Program-made: the position numbers and the translations under genes
Shown: positions 37,901 to 49,200 of the stretch, one piece after another
Layout: each line of letters starts with the position of its first letter
Position numbering within the stretch: the first letter of the stretch is position 1
Assembly (NCBI RefSeq): GCF_032854445.1
Contig: NC_088295.1
Coordinates: 57,827,249 to 57,891,248, forward strand
Source: Liolophura sinensis
Lineage: Eukaryota; Mollusca; Polyplacophora; Chitonida; Chitonidae
Reading direction: 5' to 3'
DNA: 64,000 bases
Notes under the pieces: generated by a model
What the model was told of the DNA's origin: nothing
Database searches by the model: none
What the model saw: only the letters and a program-made list of their open reading frames with translations

Positions 37901-39712
37901 AACAAAGATTGGTCGCGGGGCGCTGTAATAAGATAACACGAACACTTCAAAACAGATCATTTTAACAATGTCTTTCCCCTGCCCCCCCTCCTCCCCAACA
38001 GATGTATGCCTTTCTATCAAAAATTCTGTACTTTTACATAGTTATCAGACATCAATAAATCAGGGACAGATCATTTTCAACTCCAAAAATATAATATCGG
38101 TAATTTCTGTCTAGGTTTAGCAGTCCTACTTACGCTGTAAGCATGAAGACCCCATCATTGATGCGCTTCATGGCACTAAGTGCAACCTGCTTCCTTGCAA
38201 ATTCAACAAGTCCCTCTCCTGTTGACTTCCCTCTATCATCACAGACAACAACAGCTCTTTCAACCTCGCCAAGCTGAGAAAAAGCACTTTCCAGCAACTC
38301 GTTAGAAACAACCGGTGATAGATTTTTCACTCTCAAGGCTGCTCCATGTGAAGCAAATCTAACTCTCAGAGTACGACCCTTTCGGACAGTTCCATCCAAT
38401 GCAGCTTTTGCTGCCTCAGCATTGCTCCTGTAATCCTGTCAAATGAAAATCAGACATCATTCAAACATTTTAAACAACTCTGCCTTAATTCTTGTTTGAA
38501 TGCTGTACTGGATATCGTTATGTCTTATTCATACAACTGATCAGCTTTTAGGGTGGAAAACAGCAGACTCTTTTAAATAAAAAACTTACTTTCACTGGAT
38601 ACAAGAATTTTGGAGCGGAAGATCATTGCTAGCTAATTTTCACTCACCAGGCGACAAAATCCAAATCCTCGCTGTGGGTTAAGGTACACTTCACTTAGCT
38701 CACCAAATGGCTCAAACATGGACTTGAATTCCTCCTCTGATGTTTCGGCAGTTAGATTACCAACAAAGAGTCTGCACCTCATTGTGAATTTCTTCTCCTC
38801 TCGTGGTTTAGTTTGACCTTCCATACTATCATCTGCTCTGCTGCCCCTTTCCTGAAAACGGTTTTCATTCCTCTCCCGACGATTCTGTGAAGCACTCCTA
38901 TTATTTCTGAAGTCTCGCTGATTCTGATATCGGCTCTCTTGCCCTTGCTGTCTATTTTCAGTCTGCTGCTGCTGCAGTTGAGATCTTCCTGGACTTTGTT
39001 GAGGTCTTCCTTGATTTTGTTGAGGCCTTCCTTGATTCTGTACAGATTGGCCCTGATTCTGTTCCTCTGATTTACCTTGATTCTGTACCTGTTGTGCTTT
39101 CTGTTGGTCTTTTGTATTCTGTTGTTGGGTACTCTGATTTTGACCTCTTGGACTCGCCTGAGTTGGGGTTTGAGGTTTCTGATTTGGAGGGCGCATGTTA
39201 CTGGAGTTTGGTGATGGCGTTGAACGCTGTGGTTGGGATTGCTGCTGGCGAGGTTGAGGCGATTTAAAATTCTGAGCTTGTGGAGTTGTTTTCTGTGAAA
39301 GCGGAGTCGTCTTTTCCGATTTCACATTTGTCGGAGTTACTGGGTTATCGGTCTTCACAGGAGTCTTCTTTTCGTCTTTAACGGGCAGAGGAGTAGCAGG
39401 TTTTTCTTGCTTAATCTGTGTTAGATTCTTATTTGGAGTAACAGTAATAGTATTACCCGACTGTGATCCCCCTCTTGGTCTTTGTTGTCCACCCCTGTTG
39501 TTCTGATGCGAACCTCGACCGCCGGGTCCACCACGATGCGGCATGCCACCTCTCGGCGGACCTCCTCGATTTTGCTGACCTCCTCGATTTTGTCCACCAC
39601 CTCTGTTATTAAACCCTCCTCTGTTTATGTAACCACCTCTGTTAGGATTCATCATACCACCTTTCATAGGCGATCGTCCTTCTGTTCTGCGATCAAAATC
39701 GTTTCTTCCCAT
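31594..39712 (-). CDS. SFPQ: DBHS-family RNA-binding protein (SFPQ/NONO/PSPC1-like), nine exons
   Basis: Nuclear RNA- and DNA-binding protein of the Drosophila-behaviour/human-splicing family, which acts as obligate dimers in transcription, splicing and paraspeckle-type bodies (family knowledge). The nine exons join in phase to 777 codons: RGG/Gly-rich and Gln/Pro-rich N-terminus (1-310), RRM1 from about 312 (RNP2 LFVGNL, RNP1 RGFGFCRL), RRM2 from about 388 ([21 protein letters not shown]), NOPS around 460-510 ([22 protein letters not shown]), a charged coiled coil to about 585, then a Gly/Met-rich tail ending MKRMRRF. The start MGRNDFDRR (39712) is preferred over the in-frame Met at 39799 because the family-like basic/Gly-rich sequence begins there. 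Head to head with the ZMYM gene. Vertebrates have three paralogues; one-to-one assignment to SFPQ is not possible from this alone. Confidence 0.93.
31840..35136 (-). other. DBHS intron 8 (3.3 kb)
   Basis: No coding sequence. Contains a pure A run of 60 bases on the plus strand (34890-34949) and otherwise unremarkable A/T-rich sequence. Confidence 0.7.
34890..34949. repeat. Poly-A run of 60 bases
   Basis: Preceded by CAAT and flanked on both sides by similar sequence (ATGATCGCACATAGATCACT at 34843-34862 and ATGATCGCAAATGAATCACT at 34970-34989). It could be a retroposed tail or slippage within a local duplication. Confidence 0.8.
35137..35235 (-). CDS. SFPQ: DBHS exon 8: Gly/Met-rich tail segment
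   Basis: 33 codons, phase 0 on both sides ([20 protein letters not shown] then [13 protein letters not shown]). Acceptor TTTCACAG, donor GTATGT. Another potential cassette exon. Confidence 0.85.
35392..35502 (-). CDS. SFPQ: DBHS exon 7: Pro-rich tail segment
   Basis: 37 codons, phase 0 on both sides, containing a Pro run ([12 protein letters not shown]) and [11 protein letters not shown] phase-0 cassette that could be skipped without a frameshift. Confidence 0.85.
35778..35907 (-). CDS. SFPQ: DBHS exon 6: end of coiled coil, Met/Arg-rich
   Basis: Encodes [20 protein letters not shown] and then [13 protein letters not shown]. Acceptor CTTGACAG, donor GTAAAG. It ends the helical region and opens the disordered tail. 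Confidence 0.9.
36113..36200 (-). CDS. SFPQ: DBHS exon 5: coiled coil
   Basis: Encodes [18 protein letters not shown] and on through [11 protein letters not shown], matching the DLMRRQEELRR region of NONO. Acceptor GTAAACAG, donor GTAAGATT. Confidence 0.92.
36201..37399 (-). other. DBHS intron 4 (1.2 kb) carrying a dispersed repeat
   Basis: Most of the intron is the copy of the dispersed repeat at 36383-36981. The remaining flanks show no further features. Confidence 0.7.
36383..36981 (-). repeat. Dispersed repeat, copy B
   Basis: Inverted relative to 15634-16269 and alignable through its whole length. Contains GGGCCAATCAC and GTCACGTGTTAAT near 36560-36590. It is non-coding. Confidence 0.65.
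37400..37596 (-). CDS. SFPQ: DBHS exon 4: end of NOPS and start of coiled coil
   Basis: Encodes [19 protein letters not shown] followed by Lys/Glu-rich heptads ([19 protein letters not shown]). The invariant RFAQPGSFE of DBHS proteins is intact. Acceptor TTTTGTAG, donor GTCAGT. Confidence 0.92.
37827..37922 (-). CDS. SFPQ: DBHS exon 3: NOPS segment
   Basis: Encodes [20 protein letters not shown] and then [12 protein letters not shown], the DBHS NOPS segment that wraps the partner's RRM2 in dimers. Acceptor ATTACAG, donor GTAAGT; phases 2 and 2. Confidence 0.92.
38134..38435 (-). CDS. SFPQ: DBHS exon 2: rest of RRM1 and RRM2
   Basis: Starts after TTTGACAG with [15 protein letters not shown] (second helix of RRM1) and holds most of RRM2, including [20 protein letters not shown], closely matching the DBHS RRM2. 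Ends in phase 2 before GTAAGT. Confidence 0.93.
38648..39712 (-). CDS. SFPQ: DBHS exon 1: disordered N-terminus and first half of RRM1
   Basis: 355 codons ending CGC CTG before the donor GTGAGTG. Early part rich in RGG/GGxNRGG motifs, middle Lys/Thr/Pro-rich, then a Gln-rich part with the recurring phrase QNQGRPQ and a basic stretch before RRM1. RNP2 LFVGNL and RNP1 RGFGFCRL lie in the last 42 residues, so the intron cuts RRM1 just after RNP1. The long low-complexity N-terminus resembles SFPQ more than NONO. Confidence 0.93.
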
Positions 39713-40183
39713 TTTGCCTGTCCTGCCTTTGTCTTTAAAATGGCGATGGAGTGCATGCATAATGAGCATCGCAATGCATGACGGCCACTTGCCTTTCATA
39801 CGATATGCAATTTATTTTTTCCAAAGTCTGAACACTCTACTGTGTTATATTCAAAATAATATCTAACCGAATTCTTTAAATTTAAAAATATTATTTATTT
39901 GTTCTTCAGAAGAGTTCTTAAAGGACTACATTTTTCTCTTTGGCGAGGTCACGTGTTAATGGCGGAGATGGTCCTTTTTTGAAAACGAGGCTCCATGCCA
40001 ACCTATGGTGGAACCTTATGTCTGGGATGGATTTTCCATGAGATTTAAAGTTTAGGAGTGAACCACTTTTACCTAGTCTTTTGTAGACGTTTGTTAGATA
40101 TATTCCCAATTTTCGTTTGCACGCGTTTTATATGTTTCAAGGGAGAGAACCGAAAACTGAAACCGCGCCAAATACGTACAGTA
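39713..40183. promoter_or_regulatory. Bidirectional promoter region between the DBHS and ZMYM genes
   Basis: About 470 bp separate the two start codons, which point away from each other. A CACGTG E-box lies at 39950-39955 (as GTCACGTG), an AATGGCGG word with YY1-like character at 39959-39966 and a related AAAATGGCGATGG at 39737-39749. No TATA box stands in an obvious position. Start sites are not determinable, so the 5' UTRs are included. Confidence 0.6.
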
Positions 40184-40252
40184 ATGTCAACTCTAGGCGA
40201 AAGTGAATCTGGTGATGGCGGCAAAGTCCGCGAAGGCAGTGGTGATTTTCAG
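40184..40252 (+). CDS. ZMYM: ZMYM exon 1
   Basis: 23 codons (MSTLGESESGDGGKVREG, then SGDFQ), donor CAG/GTAACG, phase 0. Assigned by position, acidic composition and phase match to exon 2. No conserved motif proves it. Confidence 0.6.
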
Positions 40253-43200
40253 GTAACGCTTGGCATACAACTACCAGCCATTAATCTCCCATGAACTTGT
40301 AGTTGTTAGTTTGTAAAAATAGTGGTTGAGTTGAGTTTGCATGCTTCATGGGTCAGATTCTCACACGTATATAAGGCTGTACGTTCACCCCCACGCCATT
40401 TCCTCTACGGGAACTGACAATAGATCTCAACCTCATCTCCATAACCAGTGTTGTATCCAGGATTATTTGTGCAGTCCTGTATTAGACTTTATACAAAAAA
40501 AAATTAAATGACACAAGGAAAAATTAGGTAACGGTACTGTTGTGTGTACTGTGGGGAAAATATTTATAAGATAGGGCAAATTGAAGCTTGAAAATTTCTA
40601 TGCATTTACATTGCATTTTTTCAATTTTCAGTTGTGTCATGAACAGTCCAAGGCCATAAAAACTGCATGAATGTAGAATTTCTATTGGTTTATTATAAAT
40701 TTGGTGTCATTTGATATTTTAGAAGAGTCCTGCTAAAGGACACAAGAAGTGTCTGCACTCAACCTTGACTTCACCCTGTTAATGGGAGAAGTTAAGCACC
40801 TTTGAAAAATTGTGAATTTTTGACAAAGGTACATTGAGGCCTGCATGGGCTAGAAATCCTGAGATCCTGAGCTAGTAAGGACGGACTGGTAAGGCCGTAC
40901 ACACTAAGACTAAGATGGAGTACCCATTCTGTAACACAGGTCGGAAGTTGAAGGTTACGTGACCACCCTTTCGTGTCTGAAAAAAAATAGCCACCCCTAT
41001 GTTAAAGCATTTTGGAGAAGGTCACTTTTTGCCACTTTGCTAGGGACCAGTAAGTCCTACAAAATAACATCACAAAAGCTCTGCAGAAGTACACAGATTA
41101 TCTGGAACGCTGAAAATTATACAGATCCAGTGGATACAAGATCGCTGGCAGCGAAGACCATTTTCTTCACCCATTGCATTTGTTACTAAGGAGATCACAT
41201 GGTCTCTAACTTCCGATCCATGTTACAGAATAGCTTACATATCACAGGCTGTGATGATTTAATGGACTGTGTATGATTGATTAACTGAAGTAACAATTAG
41301 GGGCATGGCTTTGAAAAACTAGGGGCGCAAGGATATGCAAATATATGGCGTAAATAATCATCATATGGGGCAAGGCATCGGTATATATATATATGCAAAT
41401 ATATGGCCTATTATCCTCACGCCGAGCCCAATATGAAGATTACTGACACCATATATTTGTGTATCCTGTCACCGAGTAACCATGTAACGGATTTATCCCA
41501 CAAAGACCCATCAATTCAGTGCCAAAGACCGATGTCTAGGTGTATTCACATTGTATTCACAACCCAACAAAGGGAGATAACCCACTCAGCAGACACATTT
41601 GACGTAGTCTGCAGGATTCGAGAATATATCTGTACCCCTTGTGACTGTTGCTGTGCAATGAAAAGCCAAGTACTTTGTCTGGTGCGGGATATTACGTTAA
41701 ATCAGCATTTCTGGAGTCTTGCGAGTTCATACAGGTTTAGACCATAGGTGGCGGAATTATCCAAATGCTATTTATACTTAATATATATAAAACAAAATTA
41801 ATACATAACTTCAGTGCATGGGACGTAAAAGTTTCGCTTTGATTGGTTGCAAGCAAATCAGCAACCAATCAGAATGGAGCTTTTATCACTCTGCCGGCTT
41901 ACAGTGATGGCAGTCAGTTGAACTGACAGCTGAACATTTATGGAGTAAAAAAAAAAAAAAGGAAGCCGCATAACTTCCATAGAGCGTAACCAATCAAGGT
42001 ATTTCAAAATGTTTTATGAATAGAACATTTGACTTTGTCGATAGTGGAAATAAGGTGGCTTCAGCAGCTTTCATTGCTGAGAAATCAAGCCAGAAGTGAT
42101 GCTTGACGGTCATTTCCCAGTTACTGGGTTTGTCTAACTGAACAAAATTCTATAAACTTAGGGGTTTCAGGCTACTTGGTAGCCTAGAGAAATCATGTTT
42201 GTTTACCGATTCATACACCAATGTAAAGCTTAATGTGTCAGCTTTGTACCGAACATCGTTTGGTTGAGATTGGACTGTTTTTACATGTTTTATGTCCAGT
42301 TATATAAAGTTAGGGCTTATATGTCCCAGGCATTGAAGTTATACATCATGTTAGATGTACATGTATATTATCATTATGATTTTAGGATAGGTGGTAACAG
42401 TATGGATGATCAGAAAGACCCCACTATCAGTGTGCAAGATATTCTATCTAACAATATACGTGTCAAAAGCATGATGCTTTTGACTGAGTCAAGTTACCTA
42501 GTAAAATAAAATCTTAAGAAAAGCTTGATGCTTTTGACTGAGTCAAGTTACCTAGTAAAATAAAATCTTAAGAAAATCTTGTTGCTTTTGACTGAGTCAA
42601 GTTACCTAGTAAAATAAAATCTTAAGAAAAGCTTGATGCTTTTGACCAAGTCAAGTTACCTAGTAAAATAAAATCTTAAGAAAAGCATGATGCTTTTGAC
42701 TGAGTCAAGTTACCTAGTAAAATGAAATCTTAAGAAAAGCATGATGCTTTTGACCGAGTCAAGTTACCTAGTAAAATAAAATCTTGAGAAAAGCTTGATG
42801 CTTTTGACTGAGTCAAGTTACCTAGTAAAATAAAATCTTAAGAAAAGCTTGATGCTTTTGACTGAGTCATGTTACCTAGCAAAATAAAATCTTAAGAAAA
42901 GCTTGATGCTTTTGACTGAGTCAAGTTACCTAGTAAAATAAAATCTTTACTGAGAAATCTGTTTCCATTTTCCTAAATTTCCTAATTTAAATTGAGCTCT
43001 GTGAGATTTAGGAGATTCTTCCTTCATGTGAAGGATCAAACATTTGTTCAGATCATCAGCTTTCACGTAATTTACAGTGTCCAAATCATTTATATATGTG
43101 GAAGATGAAAGCTAAAATCATATTGTGTTACATGAAGATTAAAGGATGGAACATGTAAGCTTTGTCCTTGTATACATTTAGAAATGCAGATGCTCTTTCT

Positions 43201-46200
43201 AGTGTCACTACCATTGTTTCCATTTCACAACAATGTATCAGTAAACTGCTACAGTGTCTGTCCACCAATGTTTTCTCAACATCTGGCAGTGGTGATCTCA
43301 GCGACAGTTCATGAAATTATACCAATATATTCCCAGCTACATGCTCCCTGGCATAGAGTTTTGACTGGGAGAAAAAGGTATCCACACACCTGACTCACCT
43401 TTTGGTAAAGTTTGGGATCTCCAGCAGGGTATCTTTCCATGCTAACAGAAGGGGCTCATCTGGGGGCCCCTGATATGTGTGAAATGAGAGTAACACAATG
43501 GTGGAAGCAAACATAAAACAGGATTCTTTGATAACATAGGTTTAAAACAAAAGTATTCCGTTTTGATCACATATCAGCGGATATTATGGGGTAAGGCCTC
43601 AATTTGTCACTTTCTGATTATAGCAGTACATGACTGAATTAATTTAATTCACAAAAAATAAACTAGGGGACCTATGTAAGTAGGCTACACTTAGAACCTC
43701 AGATATCATAGGGCTTGAGCCACTTGTCTTTGGCGGTATAAGCCTGTGTCCAAGTTTCATCTGTGTTTGTAAACATGTCGTGCCAGTTTTAACCTGAGCC
43801 ACACAATTCTCAGCAATTCATTTTCTCAAGATTAGGTGTGTTTTTAAGGTATTACATGGCAAAAAGAATTGGATCACAGAGAACTCTGTATTTTACCGCC
43901 GTAAGACCTATCATCAGAGATGTTTACAAGATTTCCATGAACATTGTACAGTGATTATCTCACAAAATGAGTAATTTGAAACTTGGACTCCCTTTGGAAA
44001 CACAAAGACACTGGTCATCAGTTCAGAAAAGTATAGGTACCCCCGAAAATATGTCATCATTATTATACCGGTATCCATATGGATACTGATGAAAACACTT
44101 CATAAGCATCTCGATCTGTGGGTATCGAATACGGTGAACCTGTCGAAGTGCTATAAGGGAGGCTTTGCTCAACAGGGGGAGAGGGACTTTTATATCTTGA
44201 AAGACCACTCATCACCTGTATAAACAGTGTGACGTTAAATGATCGGCGAAAAAAAAAAAAAAAACAATTTAGCATCTATAAAAGCAAGACAAAAGAATTA
44301 AGGTTGGGGCCTTCTTGAAGGGTCGGTTGCGTAACCTCATATATATTATATTTTAATTTTGGCCTCAGTACATGCATGCATTTTGACTTACATGTAATCC
44401 CATCTACTGAGGATGGTCGTGGGTTTCCCCTAGGCATGGCCTGTTTCCTCCCTCTGAGCTAGAATGCTGGTATAAGTGAAATCTTCTTTAGTACAGCGTA
44501 AAACACCAATCAGATAAAAATTTTAACCTTATCTTACCTGTAATATTACTCTTATTTCATCAGGAAGGTGAGAATAAAGAGGAGAGTGCACATCCAGAGG
44601 AATGTACTGAGACAGCAAAATCTAACCCCGCAAGCCCTGGAAATTCTCATCAGAGTTTGTCAGAAGTAACTGAAAATTCAGAAAGAAATGATGCTGACAA
44701 AGACGATGATCTGGAAATCATTGATGAAAATTCTGTCCAAAGCGATGATGAAACTTTAAGAGAAGCAAAAGGTGAATGTACACCTTTACCAGGATCAGGA
44801 GAGCTGGATGAAACTTCTCAGAGCTCTGCAATGTCTGGAAGTGCTGAAGGAGGTCAAATGTCTGGAAATTCGGAGATGGATGAAACTTCTCAAAATGCAG
44901 ATGTGGTGCAAACATCTTCAAATGCTGAAGAAGATGAAAGGTCTCAAAACGTTGAAGAGGATGAAACATCTCAGAATGCTGAAGCAGATGAGACATCTCT
45001 AGACGCTGACATAGATGAGACATCCCAAACTGCTGATGCCGATGAAACATCCAGAAATGCTGATGCTGATGAAACATCTAGAAATGATGATGCTGATGAA
45101 ACATCCAGAAATACTGACGCTGATGAAACGTCGAGAAATGCTAACACTGATGGATCATCTGAAGGTGTTGCCGAAGTGGATGAAATGTCTCCAAATGCTG
45201 TAGCAGATGAAAACTCAAAAGGCTATGAAACTTGCCAACCAGCAGAAATAGCAGATGAAATCTCCATGGATGATGAATCTACTCATTTGCCATCCAATCA
45301 GGAGGAGCCTGCGAAATCAAAAGAAGATGCAGTAGATGATAATGAGAATGCACATGATGAGGAAGAGGATATGGAAGATAACTCTGAAGAAAAAGGGTCT
45401 CAGTCACTTAGTCAAGTGGAGGAGGACAAGTTATTGGCAGTGGAGACTGGCGATGAAAACAGCTTAGATTTCAAAACAGGAGAAGAAAACTCCAAACTCT
45501 TGAATCGTGAGAAAGATGATGGCATAGGATTGCAAATTTCAGCAGTAACTGGTGGAGACGAATTGATGGAGGTTGGTAATGAGGATAAGAACTCTGAGAA
45601 AAAGTCTGCTGATGTGGAAACAGACATGAAAGAGGGGTTTGTGGAAGAGGCGAATGATGATGTAGTTGCCATGGATACTGAAGATTCTGTTGGTTTACCA
45701 ACAATGGTGATTTCTGAACCAAGGACAATACCTGAAGAAAACATGGAGGGCATGAATGTGGAAGGGGAGACAACTGAGAAGAGAGAGACTGAAAGTACTT
45801 CCAAAACGGAGGTGAATGAAAAAGCAGAAGGAGACAAAAAGATGAGTGAGAATGGTGATGTTGAATCTTCATCAACAAGCAAGGTGGAAAACCTGATCTC
45901 TGAGAATGACAACGCCGGGTTTAAGATTGTTTCTGTCTCCGAGGCCAAAGATGCCCGTGAAGAAATAACCATTGAAGATGATTCAGAGAAGAAGGTATTT
46001 ACAAACTAGAATGTGCTGTCCTGAATGAGTGTTATAAGGCAATATTAACAGAATAAACAAAAGTCTATGAATCGGTAATATACATGTATTTGAAATGTGC
46101 GAGATCGTTCTGATCTTTCCTAGTTTTTTAGGAGTAGGACACAAAACATTAAAGCGATATAGCATGGAAAAGAAAGATGAGCATGCAAAGAGAAAAGGTA

Positions 46201-49200
46201 GTCTGGGTTTGTATGAATTTGATATTTTGGGGCAGAACATGATGAGAAGGTAGAACTTAAGGGAGAAACACTTAGCGTCTGTTAGCTTGCTAACGCAGCA
46301 GAATGACTTTGGATCCTTTTGCCATTCCTTTGGAAAGGTCTGCCAGCAACCTTTGCCGTGTGCATTGTCATGGGTTTCTCTCAAGCTCTATCCGGAATCC
46401 TGTAATCACAATGCTTGCCACTGTCGTATAAATGAAATACTCCTGAGTATGCGTAAATATTGTGAATAAATAACAAAATACTGTAGAAACAGCCTTGTCA
46501 CAAATGATACAAGTATACCAGAAATCAAATGTAATGTACATACATGTATGTGATGTTTAACTTTATGCATGTGTGTTTGTATAATTGAAAAACATGATTC
46601 ACTTTCTTCAAAATGAGTACACTCTTGTGCTACTGTAGCAAATTTTACATGTACATGCGTATAAACAAAGTTTCTGTTTAATGTCTTGTTTTCTATAAGG
46701 AGAATTCCAGTGAAAAATCCACAGAAGACGGCAGAGATTCCGGGCCAAAGATTTTAACAACCACATCCCTGAGTGAAACCCCACAGAGAGGTAAAACTTA
46801 CACCATAACAAAGGCCTCTTGCTGGTCATAGAAATCCTTGAAAGCTCTTGAGTATTATTGAAATGTTTTTCGGGACTTTGAAACCCCTTGAAAACAGAGT
46901 TTACTTTAGGATAAATCCTTGAATCTACCTGTGCTTGGTTTTTCAATATTTCATATCACATTGCATTACATGGGTAAATAATCTTTTTGATCAATTAGTT
47001 TGGATCATTAATATCCCCAGCGCAGAGTAATGACCCAGGAGCCTCTCACCAGTGCGGTTGTTGTGAGTTCAAGTCCAGCTCATGCTGGCTTCCTCTCCGG
47101 CCGTAAGTGGGAAAGTCTGCCAGCAACCTGCGGATGGTTGTGGGTTTCCCCCGGGCTCTGCCTGGTTTCCACCCACCATAATGCTGGCCGCCGTGGTATA
47201 AGTGAAATATTCTTGAGTATGGCCTAAAACACCAATCAAATAAATAAAAAAAAAAATAAAATTTAGTCTGATTAACATATGGGTACATGTAGACGGAGTT
47301 GTTATTTTGAAATATGATTATTACTGGTTGTACATGATAGTATCATCATTATCCCATTATGTGTGAGATAAGACACAAGATTAGAATCCTCGTACTGAAA
47401 ATTTGGCTGGATTTCAATCCAACGACCTCAGAATTGGGCACCTGCTGACCAGCCAAACCTCCTGCCTTCTAGATAATTTGGCCAACAGGATTCCCACACA
47501 CTCAGAAGTTGTGCAACCCAGTAAGCAACAACACTGGTACTTAAACTGCTTTTCAAATGACATGATATACATACGTACATGACAGTGCAAGTTTCAACAA
47601 GCTCAGCAGCCATTAATGACCATTTATTTTATAATTTTACCTTGACAAGCTTCTTTAGATCTGAACTGAAGTCTGTAAGTTTTCTTATACAGCTACATGT
47701 AAACAGGTTTCCTCCCGCCAAAATGCTGGCCGCCATCGTACAAGTGAAAGATTCTTCAGTATGGCGTAAAATACCAATCAAGTAAATAAAAAAATAAACA
47801 ACTACATCTTAATGTATAGTGAGGTGTATGGGGTGCGGGTGTTTATGGGTGTGTGTGTGTGTGTGTGTTTTGGTGTGGTAGAATAAATTAATGCAGCTGT
47901 TTGTTCTGTGGGACCGGCCAGTATCTAATGATGCTGCGGCTACTCTTTCAGTGACTCGCAGCCAGTCAGGGAGCAGGACAACAACACCTAAAGCTGACAC
48001 TCCCACTCAGCAGAAAGCAGAGTCAACCCCACAGGTGGCTAAAACATCCCAGAGATGTATCGTTTGTGGCAAGGTAAGAGTAACAAAATTAATTATATAT
48101 TTATTTATTTTGTGTACAAATTTTACTAGAGCAAACTTCCTAGAGCAAAATGTTTTAAATGTAGCCATTTTTGACTTAAGATGTTGTATCCTCAGTTGGT
48201 TAGCGCATTAGTGCAGCGTAATGACCCAGGAGCCTCTCACCAATGCCGTTGCTGTAAGTTCAAGTACAGCTCATGCTGGCTTCCTCTCCGGCCGTAAGTG
48301 GGAAGGTATGGCAACAACCTGCGGATGGTCGTGGGTTTCCCCCGGGCTCTGCTCGGTTTCCACCCACCATAATGCTGGCTGCCTTCATATAAGTGAAATA
48401 TTCTTGAGCACGGCGTAAAACACCAATCAAATAAATAAATAAATAAATTTAAGATGTTTTATAAAGGCCCTGGCCTTGTACATAGTTGTTATGGTTGATG
48501 ACTTCCGTTATCCCGCGTCTAACACTGAATTACATAGTTAGCATGTGGAGATGATAAGTTAAGGCATTATAAGGCCACCATAAAATCATCTTCTACGACA
48601 GTCCTCAACATACAGTCAGATAATCAAACTGATTTGTTACAATGAGTGGTAGACAGCATGCTTACATGTAGGTCTGCCTAGTTCGTTTTTCATCATTTGC
48701 CTTCCCTTTATGTGAACTCGCTTTGCGATTGAAAGTCTGTGCATCGCAAGTACCCGTAGGAAAGCTTTTCACTTACATGCCAAAGGCTAGTGGTTTAGTG
48801 TGGGTACCCCAGTACCTTCTACCTAAAACTGTTCACTAATTGCCTAAGTGAAGTATTGTGGAATCAGTCTGGCAAATTGACAACATCTTGTTACATGTAG
48901 TGCCATGTTCATTGTTCCTGTTTTTTACTTGTAACTTACAATGATGTCGTAAATCCTTTTCACTTTATTGTGTTTTTCACAGAATGGGAAGTGTAAGTAC
49001 AACATAGTACGCAATGGAGATGTCAAACATCTGTGCAATGATAGATGTTTTAAGTCTTTCCGAAGCATGCCGACAAAGTACTTACGAGCTGACAAGAACG
49101 TCGCTTCAGTTACAGCGCCACCTGTCCCCGTATACTCGTCAAACAATAAGTACAGGACGTGCTGTGTCTGTCAACTGATGAATGTCAACCCAAACAAGCC

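Larger units (their letters stand above)
40253..44563 (+). other. ZMYM intron 1 (4.3 kb)
   Basis: Holds a candidate MITE (40926-41231), a CCAAT-type hairpin (41841-41870), the 54-bp minisatellite (42468-42947) and a SINE fragment near its 3' end. Other frames in it are not credible genes. Confidence 0.65.

Noticed and set aside
31594-39712. Assignment to a specific vertebrate paralogue (NONO or PSPC1)
   Set aside because: The core domains match all DBHS proteins; only the long N-terminus favours SFPQ, and invertebrates usually have one gene predating the split.
44718-45077. Minus-strand frame rich in His, Gln and Phe
   Set aside because: It is the antisense shadow of the DETSRNADA repeat in ZMYM exon 2.
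45412-45972. Minus-strand frame of 186 codons rich in Ser
   Set aside because: Antisense shadow of the acidic ZMYM exon 2; biased codon content leaves the opposite strand open.
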